Assembly: GCA_018136815.1 (NCBI GenBank)
Contig: CM030934.1
Span: 57,268 to 121,267, forward strand
Direction: 5' to 3'
DNA from: Isochrysis galbana
Lineage: Eukaryota; Haptophyta; Isochrysidales; Isochrysidaceae
Length of the DNA stretch: 64,000 nucleotides
A program made the position numbers and the translations under genes. The notes under the pieces were generated by a model, which was not told the DNA's origin, did not search any database, and worked only from the letters and a program-made list of their open reading frames with translations. Numbering within the stretch: position 1 is the stretch's first letter; each line of letters begins with the position of its first letter. Below, in pieces: positions 11,053-22,161 of this stretch.

Positions 11053-13520
11053 CCGCTGGAAACGCCTTATAAGAGAGACGAGAGAGAGCGCGGAGGGGGG
11101 GAGAACAAGAGAAGAGGGAGAAGAGAGAGAGAGAGAGAGAGCACAGCGTCGGCGAGGGCAGCAGCGGCTCGGACGCCCTCGACGATGGGCCAAAAAGGAG
11201 AGGGAGGGGTGAGAACGGCGAGTGTGGTGGTAGCTCGGGCGGCGGGAGGGGCTCGGGCGGCTCGGACGGCGCGGGCGGCGCAGGCAGCGCCCCGGACACA
11301 GGCAGCCGCGGGCACAGCGGCGACGAGCGCAGCGGCGGCCCAGAAAGCGGGATGGCTCGGGGGCGGTGGCTCGGCCGACAGCGGCCTGATCGGCGGTAGT
11401 GGCGCCGCCACTGCTGCGGCCGCCTCTCGAATCGCTTCCATCGCGCGCCCCGCCGCCTCTTCGGCCACCTCAGGCACCGTCGTCCGGCCTCCACACTCCT
11501 CGCGGCTGACCCAGCATCCCGCTGCGCCACCGCCAGTTAGCCCGCCGCTTCCACCGTCCCAGCCGTCACCGTCGCCGCCCGCGTCGCCACCGCCATCGCC
11601 CATCCGCTCCACGTCCGGATCCGTGCCGTCTCAACCTGCCACGTGCGCGGCGGCTCTCCAAGCCGCCGCCGCTGCCGCTGCCTTTGCCGTCCGCACAACT
11701 ATCGCCACCGTCAGAGCCGCTGTCGCCTGAGCCACTGCCGCTGCGCGCCGCCGGAGCCGCCGTTGCAGCCGCCGTTCAGCCGCCGTCCGAACAACTAGCG
11801 CAGCTGTTTCCTTCGCCGCTGTCGTCGGACTCGCCGCTTGCGTTTTCTCCGCGTTCGCCGCCAGGGCCGCCACTCGCGGCGGAGCCGCTACTCAAAACGC
11901 CATCACTACCGTCGCCGCAGGCGCGTCTCTCGCTCGTCCTCGGGCCGCCGCTCGGAGTGCTGCTGGCTCCGCCGCTTGGACCGCGACCGTTCGAGCCACC
12001 ACCGTCTGCGCGGACTACATCGATAGCGGCAGCCCTGGTTCTGGCGACGACGGTGCCAATAGCGGCGGCGGCGGCGGGGAAGGGCGGCGAGGCTCTGGCT
12101 GTATGTCGGGGCGGTCGGGGCAGCGCAGCGCAGCTTGCGACGGCAGTGAGGCCGGAGAGGGGGTTCTAGGACCGACAGCAATGGCGGCGGATTGGACGGA
12201 GGCGGCTCGAGCGGCGGCGGTGGCATCACGGGGGGCGGTGGCGGCGCATTGAGCGCTGGCGGTGCCGACTGGACGGTCCGTGCGGCCGGGCGGCCACGGC
12301 AGGGGGTCGGAGACCCGGACGACGGCAACGGCGGCAGCGCGATGGCCGCTGGCGACGGCCTCTGGCGACGGCCGCAGCGGATCCTCGGAGGGTGGCGGAG
12401 GCGGGTGGCAGGCAAGAGGCGGTGGCTGCGACTGCGGCTCGGGCGGACCGAGCAGTAGCGGCAGCGACCCGGGTGGTGGCGACGGCGGCTGACAAAGCGG
12501 CGACATTAGCTTGGCTAGCAGCGACGGCGGCGGCTCCAGCGGTGGCGGCAGCATCACAGGGAGCGGCGGCGGAGGCTCAGGTGTGGACCGTGGCTTGAGC
12601 AAATGTGGCATGGACCGCAGCGGTAGCGGCTCGGACGGCGGCAGCGGCAGCCCAGATGCTGATGGTGCCATCGGCGGCGACCCTCTTGGACAGCAGTGAC
12701 AATGGCTCAAACGGCGGTGGCCCGGATGGTGGCCCGGGCGGCGGCAGCGGCGGCGTGGACGGCAACGACTCGGATGGCGGCAGCTCGCGCAGCCGCTTCA
12801 GCGGCTCGGGCGGTGTCGGTGTCGACCACGGCTCGGGCGGTCCGGGCGGCGGCGGTGGCGGCTTGGACGACGACGACTGTGGCTCAAGCGACGGTTGTCC
12901 GGATGGCGGTGGCCCGGAAGAAGCAGCGGCAGCTTGGACGGCGGCGGGTCGGACGGCGGCGGCTCGAGCAGCGGTTGCAGTGGCTCGGGCCGCCACGGCT
13001 CGTTCGGCGGCGACCATGGTGCGGGCGGCGGGAGCTCAGGTAGCAGCGAAGCGGCCAGCTTCGGCGATGACACTGGCATCACAGGAGGCGCTAGTGGTGG
13101 AGGAGGCATCGGCGGCTGCTTGAGCGCTGGTGGTGTGGGCCGCAGTGGCAGCAGCTTGGGCAGCGCCGACGGTGCTACTGGCGACAGGAGCCACTCGGAC
13201 GGCAGCGATATTGGCTCAAACGACGGAGGCCTGGATGGTGGTTGCCCGGTCGGTGACGGCGGCGGCTTGGACGGCGGCGGCTCGGACGGCGGCGGCTTAA
13301 GCAGTGGCGGCAATGGCTCGAGCAGCCGTAGCTCCTTCATCGCCGACCATGGCTTGCGGCAGCAGCCCGGGGCACTGCGGCTCGATCGGCGGCGACCGTG
13401 GCGCGGGCGCGGGCGGTTGCGGCATGGACGATGGCGGCCGGGTTGTCAGTGGCCGAGAGCTGGTGGGCGGCGGCAGCGACGCGGGCGTCGGTGTGAGCGC
13501 GACGCCAGTGAGCAGTGGGG
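11053..13520. repeat. Long GGC/GCC-periodic low-complexity tract
   Basis: About 2.4 kb of 3-base-periodic GC-rich DNA open in several frames on both strands (conceptual proteins rich in Ala, Gly/Ser, Pro or Arg). Preceded by a GA microsatellite (11121-11143). It is similar in style to the dispersed repeats elsewhere but is not an obvious copy of them. I do not support any of the long open frames as genes. Confidence 0.6.
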
Positions 13521-14158
13521 CCGCCGCACCAGGTGAGTGCCAGGCGTAGCCGGCGTGCTGGTGCGAGGGAGTGTGGGAGGGTGCAGGCCAAGTGCACAGT
13601 GGCGATCACAGTGTTTGTGATTGCGACCATGGCGGTTGGCAGGCAAGTTGTAGGAGGTGTCGTAGATGTTGCACGTTCGGACCGGGGATGTGTTCTTGTG
13701 CAGCCTAGTGCACCAAATATTGCAGCCAAGTGCAGTCGGCTTCCCGGCACTCTTGGAGGGCATGCAGGGCGGAAAGGTGTTGTTGGGCCCAAAGTACGAA
13801 CTGCTGTAGCTATTACCTTTGTGACGGTTGGCGGTCGGGCGACTTTGCTGATGCGGCTCTGCAGACGACACGGGGCACAACGGCCATGTATCGCGGTGGT
13901 GCCGCCACGAGGCAGCCGTCTCCATCATGCGTTGTGTGAAGAAAATTGAGTGAGTTTTGTTTTCACCAGTGAGTTGTCTCGAAGTCTCGAAGCTCCGCCG
14001 CATTGCACGCCGAATTTGTTTGGTTGTCCTTACTTGTTTCATTGGTTTGTTTGTGCGATGGCTTGCGTTAGTTTTCGGAGTTTTCTTGTTGGTGAGTGAG
14101 TGATGGGGTGGTGTCTCGTGGGCCGTCGTCGTGATGTAGCGCGCTCCCTCCTCCTCTC
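13521..14158. other. No recognisable gene
   Basis: Composition returns to normal. Open frames on either strand are under 240 codons and show no motif I recognise. The minus-strand reading just upstream of the LINE fragment is not a continuation of it. Confidence 0.3.
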
Positions 14159-14380
14159 TCAAGACTTCTCTTCACTCTGTGCCCCTAGCATGCCCCATTG
14201 AGACTTGCCACGATCAAGCATCGGCTTGATTCGATATTTTTCCCAGTCGAGTGCTAGTAGGAGGCCCGGCTCTCCTGTTTCGTCGAGGTACGCTCTCGTT
14301 AGCTGTAAGAGGTGAGTGGCTTCGCTGATCAGTCTCCTGGGCACGAAGCCCAGTTGGTTGTCTGAGATAATGGTGCGGTG
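14159..14380 (-). pseudogene. LINE reverse transcriptase fragment
   Basis: The minus strand reads TIISDNQLGFVPRRLISEAT, then HLLQLTRAYLDETGEPGLLLALDWEK. This is the non-LTR retrotransposon RT segment from the finger region (QxGFxxxRxIxEA) to palm motif A, where LALDWEKAFD carries the first catalytic Asp. Similarity stops at DWEK (about 14229), where unrelated sequence follows, so only about 55 residues of the domain survive. The Asp of LALD is present. There is no start codon or remaining RT (no YxDD), so it is a dead fragment. Confidence 0.75.
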
Positions 14381-14649
14381 AGACTATTAAAAGTTTTATT
14401 TATTCTCAATCATTCGGATTTCATTTTGTAACTCCCCCCCCTACAGATATTCTCTTGGATCCTGAATTTGCTGGAACGGAGGTAATAGTATTTTTGAAAG
14501 GGGCAAAGGGCGGGATGGTCCGTGCATCCTGACGAGAGGGGAACGGTGCATCCTGACGAGAGGGGAAGGGATAACGACACTCGAACACAAAACACCCACC
14601 AAGCCGAATCGAAGAAAGGGGAAGGGGAAATGAGAGAGAAAGCCTCTCC
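14381..14649. other. Spacer with 24-bp tandem duplication
   Basis: Begins with a gcggtgagactattaa motif (14375-14390) that recurs at 23498-23513 in front of another GC-rich tract. A 24-bp unit (tgcatcctgacgagagggga plus 4) is duplicated at about 14524-14570. No gene. Confidence 0.45.
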
Positions 14650-16465
14650 ATGAGGCAATCCAGAGAGCAGTTCTCCCCTGCCACAACATCTACCGCCGCC
14701 GCTGCTATTTGCTTGCCTTCGCGCTGTGCTGCAGCTAGCGCGATCTGTCCCTCTTCCCGCCACTCTTCCGTCGCTCCGGTCACCCCGTAACCCAACCATC
14801 TGCTTCTTCCCCCTTCCCCCCTTCAGCCCCTTCCTCGACTCCTCCCGTCCATCACTTCCCGCCGCTCTTGTCAGTCGCTTCCCACCGCTCCTCCCGCAGC
14901 TGCTCCTCCCGCCGCTACTGCCGTCACGCTCACAACTGCTCCTCCCGCCCATGGCCCTTCTGTCGCTCTTCACACCCTGCCACATCCTTCTGAGCATCCC
15001 GTCGCTCCTGCGGCCGCTTTTCCGGCCGCAACACACCGCTCCTCACGTCATTCCGCACACCGGTTCGCCCACCGCTCTCGCCGGTCTTCCCACCGCTCCT
15101 GCCCGTATCCTGCCCCTCTCTGCCGCCTTATCATCCGACAGTCTGTCGCATCTCGCCACTCCTCCCGTTCATTCCGCCGATTCCCCCGCCGCCGCCCTTC
15201 CCACTCCTCCTGCCGCTCCCACCGTTCCTCCCGCAGCTTCTCTCACATTTCCCTCCGCCTTACCTGCTGCTCCTGCCGCCTCTACTGCCGCCCCATCGCC
15301 CGACAATCTGTACCATGCCCCTCCGCTCCGACCGCCCGTCCCGCAGGTCCTCTCGCCGGTCCTCCCGCGCCGCCTTCCTGCCGCTCCTGCCACTCTCTTG
15401 CCGCCTCATCACCCGACAGCGTGTCGCATCCCTCTCCTCCACCGAATGAGTCTGCGCCGGTCCTCGTGCCGGTCCTCTCGCCCCTCCTGCGCTCCTCATC
15501 ATCGCCCCCACGCCCACCTTTCTAGCCACCTCATCACCGCCTCGACATAAGCCATCACCACCTCTCGCCTTGTCGCCAACGCCCTCATCGACGCCCTCTT
15601 GCCAACTCCTCAAGCACCTCTGCCATCGCCGCCTCCACTCTCACCACATCTGCCCTTTCCACCTCCCTCATCGCAACTCTCCTTGTCATCTCCGTTACCG
15701 CGTCGACTGCCTCTGTCGCCCTCACCGCCTCCACCCCGCCTCCATAGTCTTTGCCGGTGTCGCCATCACCGCCGCTGCCGTCACCGCCGCCGTCGCTACA
15801 ACCACAGTTGCCACCGCCCTCGAGACCGCCCCGTCCTTCACCTCCACCCTCCACCCTCGCCGCCGCCGCTGTCACAGCCGCCGTTGCTCCTTCGCCGTCT
15901 GCCCAACCGCCTCCACCATCTTCAGCTCAAGCACCCTCGCCTCCTTCTCCCTCGCCCTTACCCAGCTCACTACCCGTCCATCTACGCCATCTCCTACTTC
16001 GTTCTCTCCTCGCGTCTTGCCGCCTCCCTCGGCCCCTCCGCCGTCACCACCGCCACCCTCCCTCTCCTCTTCCTCCCTCGCCACCTTCCTTGACCCCGCC
16101 GCCCCCCGACGCCGCCCTGGCCTCGAATTATCGCCTCGTGCTCGCTACCCCGGTCCCTGTCACCTCCCCCCCTCCCCTCCCCGCGCGCAGGCAAGCGCAC
16201 CTCCTTCACTCGCCCTCTCCTTCACTGTGTGAGCCCTCTCGCCACCTTGACCTTCCTCACACCTCGCCTCCTCGGGCCACCCACCGCCACCTTCCTCACC
16301 GCCGACTCCTTCAGTGCACCCTCAGCTGTTGGGTTCCCCCGCCAGGAAGCTGGCCCCCTCCTTTCCCTCCCCCCCCCAGCGCCTCCATCCGCCGCCGCCG
16401 GGCCCCGCGTGCCCGGAGTCGTCGGTGGCGTTTGATGATGTGATCATATGATGATGTCTTACCGT
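14650..16465 (+). repeat. Second GC-rich multi-frame-open repeat family, copy 1
   Basis: Pairs with the reverse complement of 36958-38735. Shared landmarks include the segment around cttgccttcgcgctgtgctg (14718), the accgctcctcacgtcattcc block, and the 3-prime end near the cctccatccgccgccgccgg stretch. Like the first family it is strongly 3-base periodic and open in several frames, so the long conceptual ORFs (14726-15550, 15751-16443) are not credible genes. Confidence 0.75.
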
Positions 16466-16540
16466 TAAAAATTGTAGTTTTGTAGAAGAGCGTTTTGTTG
16501 GCTAGCATCCCTACGAGTAGCCACATGCTGCGCTCCCTCT
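16466..16540 (+). repeat. R1 dispersed repeat, 5-prime truncated copy
   Basis: Starts gttaaaaattgtagttttgt and retains the ttgttggctagcatccctac segment of R1 with substitutions, then diverges into unrelated sequence. Confidence 0.6.
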
Positions 16541-16567
16541 CCGCGCGCTCTCTCTCCGGCGGCCCAC

Positions 16568-16711
16568 GATGTAGCACTTCGCCACGTTAGCACCGAGCAC
16601 ATGGCCGCCGACTTCCTGACAAAGTGGCTCCCGAAGCGCAAGCTCGAAGCGTGCGTCCGCTATGCAACCAACGCTTGGCGCTTGGGCTCACGCTCCCCCT
16701 GGCATCAATGA
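16568..16711 (+). pseudogene. Ty1/Copia RNase H C-terminal fragment
   Basis: Plus-strand translation DVALRHVSTEHMAADFLTKW followed by LPKRKLEACVRYATNAW. The signature HVxTxxMxADFLTKxLxxxK is the very end of Copia-type polyproteins, in the ribonuclease H domain. Nothing upstream in the same frame belongs to pol, so only the last about 45 residues remain, ending at a TGA (about 16709). It marks where a Copia element once ended; a 3-prime LTR would be expected just downstream but I cannot delimit one. Confidence 0.75.
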
Positions 16712-16879
16712 TAATTACATTCGGGGAGAGGGTGCAACCTCCAATTTCGTTGTTTTGGGGGGGGGGAGGGGGGAAGGGGGGGAAGGGGGGGGAGGGGGGT
16801 ATTGTTCCTTTTTTTATATACATTTCACGGGGCATTTGTGAAAAACAACCAAACCTGAGGTTGCAGCCTCTTCAATTTC
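16712..16879. other. G-rich tract and short repeat R5
   Basis: A run of Gs broken by single A bases (16757-16799), then the 43-bp repeat at 16829-16871 shared with 5662-5705. Confidence 0.5.
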
Positions 16880-17063
16880 GATGCATGAAACCTGGCCTCG
16901 TCGTTTCGGGTTGAGCTAGCTGTGCATGGTTTTTTCAAAGATATCAATTTTCCGTTACTGTCCACGACTTGGATTTGACCTGCACTAAACCACCGCTTTG
17001 TGTCATCGGAATGGTAGATTCGTACATACCTTCCGACAGGGCTTTGTTGATTGTTGATCCGTT
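16880..17063 (-). pseudogene. Discoidin (F5/8 type C)-like domain fragment
   Basis: Minus-strand translation includes SPVGRYVRIYHSDDTKRWFS, then AGQIQVVDSNGKLISLKKPC and TASSTRND. The order GRYVRI - EIQVxDxxGxxI - KPxTASS is the classic start of discoidin/galactose-binding-like domains, common in algal and large-virus proteins where they bind carbohydrate. Only about 55 residues remain, followed directly by repeat R5. No start codon or flanking domain can be defended. Assignment is from motif memory alone. Confidence 0.5.
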
Positions 17064-17245
17064 TTGGGCCGGGGTACATAGAAGAGGATGAGGTACGTCA
17101 CGACCACCGAGAGCAAAGCGCTTATAAGAATTTCCCATACGCTCATTGAACCGAACCTTTACATATGCGCAGTTAAAATATATATGTGAAGCCCGTCCTT
17201 TCCCCCTGGAATCATGATTGGGAGTCCCAACCTTGGAGTTGGGAG

Positions 17246-17711
17246 TACAGTAGGGGTGCACCATTAAGAAAACAGAGATTTTTCTCGTGTACACTTTCCT
17301 TAACCCCTCTGCCACCAGCACGCTGAGTTTCTTCGCTCACTTTCTTCGGCGCTCCGCGCCGGGTTATAATGATTTCTTGTTTCTTATCGGTTATCGGTGA
17401 CATCAGCTTGTCCCATTGGGTTTCTTACGTATCGGCGGATTCTTGGAGTCCCCCCGACAAGCACCTCTTTCTGCCACCCCTCCGGTATGTAAAAAATAAG
17501 TGTTGAGCCACGAGCCACGCGCGGCGCGCCGAAGCTCTGTCGGCGCTCCCCTGTTGCGCGTACATAGGAGCTTTCTTATTGCTCATTCAGTTTCTTATTG
17601 TTCATGACCGGTGCCCTTTCGCTCTATGTAGGTTTCTCAGCACACGGACGGTCAATTTCCTTGTACAGTGTCCTTAATGGGGTGGTTTCTTAATGGTGCA
17701 CCCCTACTGTA
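17246..17711. mobile_element. Tc1/mariner-like MITE, complete
   Basis: Perfect 24-bp terminal inverted repeats at 17248-17271 and 17686-17709 (outer 18 bases CAGTAGGGGTGCACCATT), flanked on each side by TA (17246-17247, 17710-17711), the duplicated target of Tc1/mariner elements. The 414-bp interior has no transposase and holds many TTTCTTA/TTTCTT words, some of them internal echoes of the TIR tail. Confidence 0.88.
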
Positions 17712-18275
17712 ATCAGTAATCAGGAGGGCGGACGGGGTACTCTAATGTAATCGCGTTTACATCTAGGGACACATTTTTGGGGGCGGTGAAGGTTTGGGGT
17801 AGAATTGTATAAGGTGTAGAAAAAGGCAATGCGAGGGCTAAAGAAAAGGGAACCTCAAGTTGCAGCCTCTCAGTCCTCGGTCCATCTCCACAGCGAGAGA
17901 GCGGGATTGAGGCAGGCGGGGGCGATGGCCTAAGCCTAACGAGTGTCGTTTCGCGAATTCGACACCCTCCCCCCTTGGTATTGTGTCCATGCCCCTTGGA
18001 CGGCCCAAATTTCGCGAATTTCGAACGAAATCGACGCTCGGAAAATCAGCCCAAATTTCGAGAAAAAAATCCGAACTCCGCCTGGCCTGTCCCTACCCGC
18101 TTGCCGCTTGAGCCACCCAAATCCACAGCTCCCAAATATCCAGCAAATATCCAAAAACATACAGTTGGGCAAAAATCCACCCAAAGATTCAATTCACATA
18201 TCTGGATATTTTGGCCTACCCCTATAGCCAAGTAGTGGCCCTTGCCAATGAGGCACGGTCCCTCGGCACTACGCA
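17712..18275. other. AATTTCG-rich repeat copy and spacer
   Basis: 17940-18075 holds repeated ATTTCG words (aaatttcgcgaatttcgaac), related to 5085-5235 and 45575-45690. The remainder has no recognisable content. Confidence 0.45.
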
Positions 18276-20300
18276 CTAGGGGTATACTACCACAAGAAAA
18301 CTCTGACGCTGGGTGAGAGGAGAGGGCGGCGGGCTGCCGTTGCGTGCGGGCGGGGCGCGCCACGGCGGCGGGACCGAGATGGATGGCGAGCCGCGCGCGG
18401 GGCTGCGGTGGTGACGCGCGCGGGGCTGCGGTAGTGACGGCGTTCGGCGCACGGGCGGGGCGCACGAAGAGGGGAGATGGAAGGGGGAGAGGGATATGGG
18501 GAGGAATGTGAGTGCGGTATGGTCGAGGGGAGCAGTAGCGGCTGGGATGAGGTGGACGAAGGATAAGTGGATGGGGCATCGCAGTATGGACATCGATGGG
18601 GAGGCTGGACAGGGATGTGGGGCGGGTCAGCCGTGACAATGACGTGGGACGAGGCGAGAAGAAAGGTTGCCCGGAGAAGAAGAGAGGCACGGCGGCAGCT
18701 GCTGGCAGGCGAGCGGCGGTCAGGCTCCGCACACTCGGGAGTTGGTGGCGTGGGGGATGGAAGCTTGGGGAGGGGCAGCGGAGAAGATGAGGGCTGCTGC
18801 GGAGACTGTGGCGGTGGCGGTTGCTCGGACGGCGGTGACATGGGCGCCGGCAGGGCCTACAGAGATGGCAAGGGCGGAAGCGGTGACGGAGGCGGTCACG
18901 AGAGCGGCAGAGGCAAGGGGGATGGCGGCAGACGGCAATGGTGGTCAGGGAGGGGGCGGCAAGGTGAGTTGACGGCGGCAGCAGTGGGAGCGGTGGTGGC
19001 GCGGGCGGAAACGGCAAGAGCGGCGGGGGATGGGGCGGCGAAAGTGGTGGCGAGAGCGCAAGCGGCGACGGAGGCGGCGACGGGGCCCGTAGTGGCAAGG
19101 ACCGAGGCGGCTGGATTGTGGCGACGGAGCTTGTGGGGGTGATGGACAGTGATGGCAGCGGCGGTGACGGCAGTGGCGATATCGGCGTCGGCAACAGTGA
19201 TGGCGCCGTCGCTGGCGATGGCATCGGTGGCGGTGCGGACGGCGGCGATAAGGGCGTTGGAGGTGAAGGGGACAGCGGCGAGGCCGCTGCAGACGAGGGA
19301 GGTGGAGATGAGGGCTGGCGGAGGCGGCGGGGGAGGAGTTGAGGGCGGGGGTTGCGGTGACGGTTGCGGCAGTGATGGCGGCGGTTGTGATGGTGGCAGC
19401 TGCTAGGGCGGTGGCGGCGAGGGCGGCGTCGGTGGCGGTGGCAGGGGCGGTGATGGCGGTGACGGCAGAGGCGGTGATGAGGACGATAACTGCAACAAGG
19501 CGGCGGCATGCGCGGCGAAGCTGAGGATGGCGGAAGTGAAGGCAGAGGCCAGGGTGGGGGAAGTGAGCGGGGATGGGTACGGTGGCCAGGGTGGGGGTGC
19601 CGACATGGGTGCGGCGATGAGAGCGGCAATGGTGGCGGTGGTATAGGCGGCGGCGGCAGAGGCGGCGGCGGAGATAGTGGCTGCGAGGGCGGCATCGGCG
19701 GGGGTGGCGCCAACGACAGTGATAGTGCGGGCGGTGGCAGTGAGGGGTTTCGAGATGAGGGGTGTGGAGGCGAGGGCGAGTGCGGCGGCGGTGAGGGAGG
19801 CGGCGGTGAGGGCGATGATGGTGAGGACGGCGTCGGCGACGGTGACGTTGACGAGCGATGGCAACGAGGGCGGGGGAGACGAGAGAGGCGGAGGTGATGG
19901 CGGCGGTGATTGCGGCAGCGGCGACGGCGGCAGTAGTGAGGACGGCATCGGCGACAGTGACGTCCAGTGGCGGCAGTACCGGCAGGGGCAGTGGCGATAG
20001 TGCGGATGGCGACGAGAGCGGCGGGGGCAAAGGTGGTAACAGAATTGGTGGTGAGGGCGATAGTGGCGACGATTGTATCGAGGGCGCTGTCGTCGAGGGC
20101 GTTGACAGTTAGAATGAGGGCGGCGAGGCGGAGGTGGCCAAGGTGGCGTCAGTGCCGGCGGCAATATGGAAGGTGGCGTCGGTGACGGCTGTGTGAATGG
20201 CGGCGACGAGGGCGGTGCAGGGGAAGCGGTGTGAGGGCGGTCGACAACGAGGAGGCGGAGGTGAGAGCGGCGGAGCTAAGGGCGGAGCTGCGGGTGGGGG
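18276..20300 (-). repeat. GC-rich multi-frame-open dispersed repeat, copy C
   Basis: Same orientation and left end (ggtatactaccacaagaaaa) as copy B. It follows B closely to about 20285, then breaks into a short tandem gcggctgcgtgc (three copies, about 20300-20332) and G-rich sequence, so the right end is truncated. Confidence 0.75.
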
Positions 20301-20645
20301 CGGCTGCGTGCGGCTGCGTGCGGCTGCGTGAGCACACCTGAGGGGGCACGTGCGGGCGGGCACATGCGGACAAGAACCAGTGGTGCGCTGCGTCGCTGGA
20401 CGGGTACACGAAGAAAGGAGCAGCACGGGCGGCGAGAGGCAGGCGGGCGCGGCGAGAGGCAGGCAGGCGCGGCGAGAGACAGGCAGGCGGGCGGGCACAC
20501 GAGCGGGCGGGCGGGGTTGGCGAGCGGCAGGCGGGGAGCAGAGCACAGCGGACAGGGACTGCGGGTAGGACAGGGGGCTGGACAGGGCAGGAACAGGAGG
20601 ACAGAGACAGAACAGGGAGCAGGGGAGGCGGCGGGAGGGGGCCAA
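20301..20645. repeat. G-rich tandem low-complexity tract
   Basis: Repeats of gcggcgagaggcaggcgggc-like units about 20-22 bp long (roughly 20428-20500) and gggcgggcac words. No credible gene. Confidence 0.5.
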
Positions 20646-20689
20646 AGTTTAAGGGCATTGGTTTCCTACACTTTGTCACTGCTCACCGG

Positions 20690-20760
20690 GCTGGTGACCC
20701 AGTGTGTTAGTGTAGTACCCAAGCTGCTGGTGGTACGCGGTTCAAATCTGGGCTCTGTGA
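20690..20760 (+). other. Possible tRNA-derived SINE head (Pol III A and B boxes)
   Basis: GGTTCAAATCT at 20739-20749 matches a Pol III B box at most positions, and TGGTGACCCAGTG at 20692-20704 loosely fits an A box. The spacing of about 47 bases is right for a tRNA-like promoter. A cloverleaf cannot be closed convincingly, so it is not a functional tRNA gene. Confidence 0.25.
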
Positions 20761-21062
20761 CCTGGGAGGCCGGATATGCTCAACTGCCGATTTTTTGCAG
20801 ATTTTTGCCCCAGTGGATCACTGTACCTTTTCGCCCACTTCTTCTACCTACTTCCACGTCGGCCGCTGCGTCGGAAGAGTTTGCTCTGTACACCAGGCAG
20901 CCTATCATTATCCCCTCGCGATCGAGGGGTACGTTCTCCGTTCGCCTGCCATGCACTTAGCAGCGCTCGTTGTGGTTGGTTGTTAGGCGGAGCCGTCGTC
21001 GATTTCGCTAGGAGCACGGAATCGTTTGCGTAGGACGCATCTGGGCGGGCCCCACCACCTGT

Positions 21063-21300
21063 TGCACGCCTACCACTTTCCTTGGGAATGGTGATAGCGC
21101 CTTGGTTGAATTTGATCCTCCATAATGGTTGTAGGTCTGCTTTCAACTTTAAGATATCTCGCTGATTATTGTTGGTCCAAAATTTGCGTTTCGACGGGGA
21201 AGCGGCAATTTCCTCTTGGCAAGTGTGCGCTAGGGATTCTGAAATGTCTGGTGTGATGCATGAGAGTACCTTAATTACAAGTTGGTCTTCAACTATTGTT
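21063..21300 (-). other. Unrecognised coding-like fragment
   Basis: The minus frame reads through VEDQLVIKVLSCITPDISES and further polar, mixed-composition sequence with normal amino-acid balance, unlike the periodic ORFs elsewhere. No family is recognised. It sits head-to-head with the Gag-like fragment at 21285. Confidence 0.25.
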
Positions 21301-21754
21301 ATAGTTTGAACTATGGAGCGTGCCACGACCGCTCCCGAGCCCCAGGCGACCCTCGCCACCGCGCCCCACCTGGGACGCCCCACGCCGCCCGAGGCGGCTC
21401 GTCAGAAAGCCCTCTCAGAGCTCAGAGCCCATCCAACCCATCCAAACCATACCCGCGCAAGCGCGCGGGGTGGCGAGCACTGGCACCGAACAGGTTGCCA
21501 CCATGGCTCTGCGCATCATGCAGGGGGTCTTGGAGACCCCCTCCAACAGTGGGAAACCCTCCCACCCCAAGAGCACCTCATGTGGGAGGGCAGCTCAGCT
21601 GCCCTCCCCATGGTGGAAACCTCTACCATCAGTGCACCCAACATGGGAGGGCACTTCACAACCATCAACCCCATACGGAGAGCACCCCATGCCTCTGTTT
21701 TCCAACTTGTTGACACAATTCTCGTCTTCACCCCACTCTTGTGGGCAAGGCTAG
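21285..21754 (+). pseudogene. Gag-like N-terminal fragment, copy 2 (frameshifted)
   Basis: Starts at ATG 21313 with MERATTAPEPQATLATAP, matching the minus-strand copy at 10041-10302 to about 21547. A 7-bp local duplication (ctcagag, about 21413-21427) shifts the frame; downstream, the frame of 21320 carries the TEQVATMALRIMQG segment and continues Pro/Ser-rich to a stop at 21754. The retroelement identity is inferred from repetition and composition, not from a catalytic domain. Confidence 0.45.
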
Positions 21755-22161
21755 GGCTGGGTTAAGCCCGTTAACAAGTTAATACCATTAATACCCAGTA
21801 ATGGGCAACATCTTACCTGCTAACACCCAGCCCAAAACTAAACCTGTTAATGTGCTGAGTTTGGGCCCTCTGAGAAACTCAAAATTGCCCGTTATTGTAC
21901 CACTAATGGGCACTTGTGGGAGGGGCTCCGAGCACCAGTAGTTGACCTCGCGTTGGGCGCTGGAGGCATAGGAGCGTTCAGAGCGGCCGCGCTCCGCGCG
22001 CACCACCAACTTATCAAAATGTAGATAGTAACTATAGATGGTACATAGATAGCATTCATCCTCTTACGAGCACTACACACTACACTATGCACGAGAGCCA
22101 CACACCAAGACACCACACACGCCGTGTGCCGTGTCGATATCGATATCACTCGGTGTTCTGA
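21755..22161. other. No recognisable gene
   Basis: Dense gttaa/taatg words at 21760-21910 (for example gttaacaagttaataccatt), with no coding signal. Confidence 0.3.

Noticed and set aside
11185..13536. Set of Ala/Gly-rich frames on both strands
   Set aside because: Several frames overlap with similar length; no start or stop context or motif favours one.
18046..19713. 555-codon minus-strand Pro/Arg/His-rich frame
   Set aside because: Covers repeat copy C and runs on into unrelated flank; composition-driven, with no domain.
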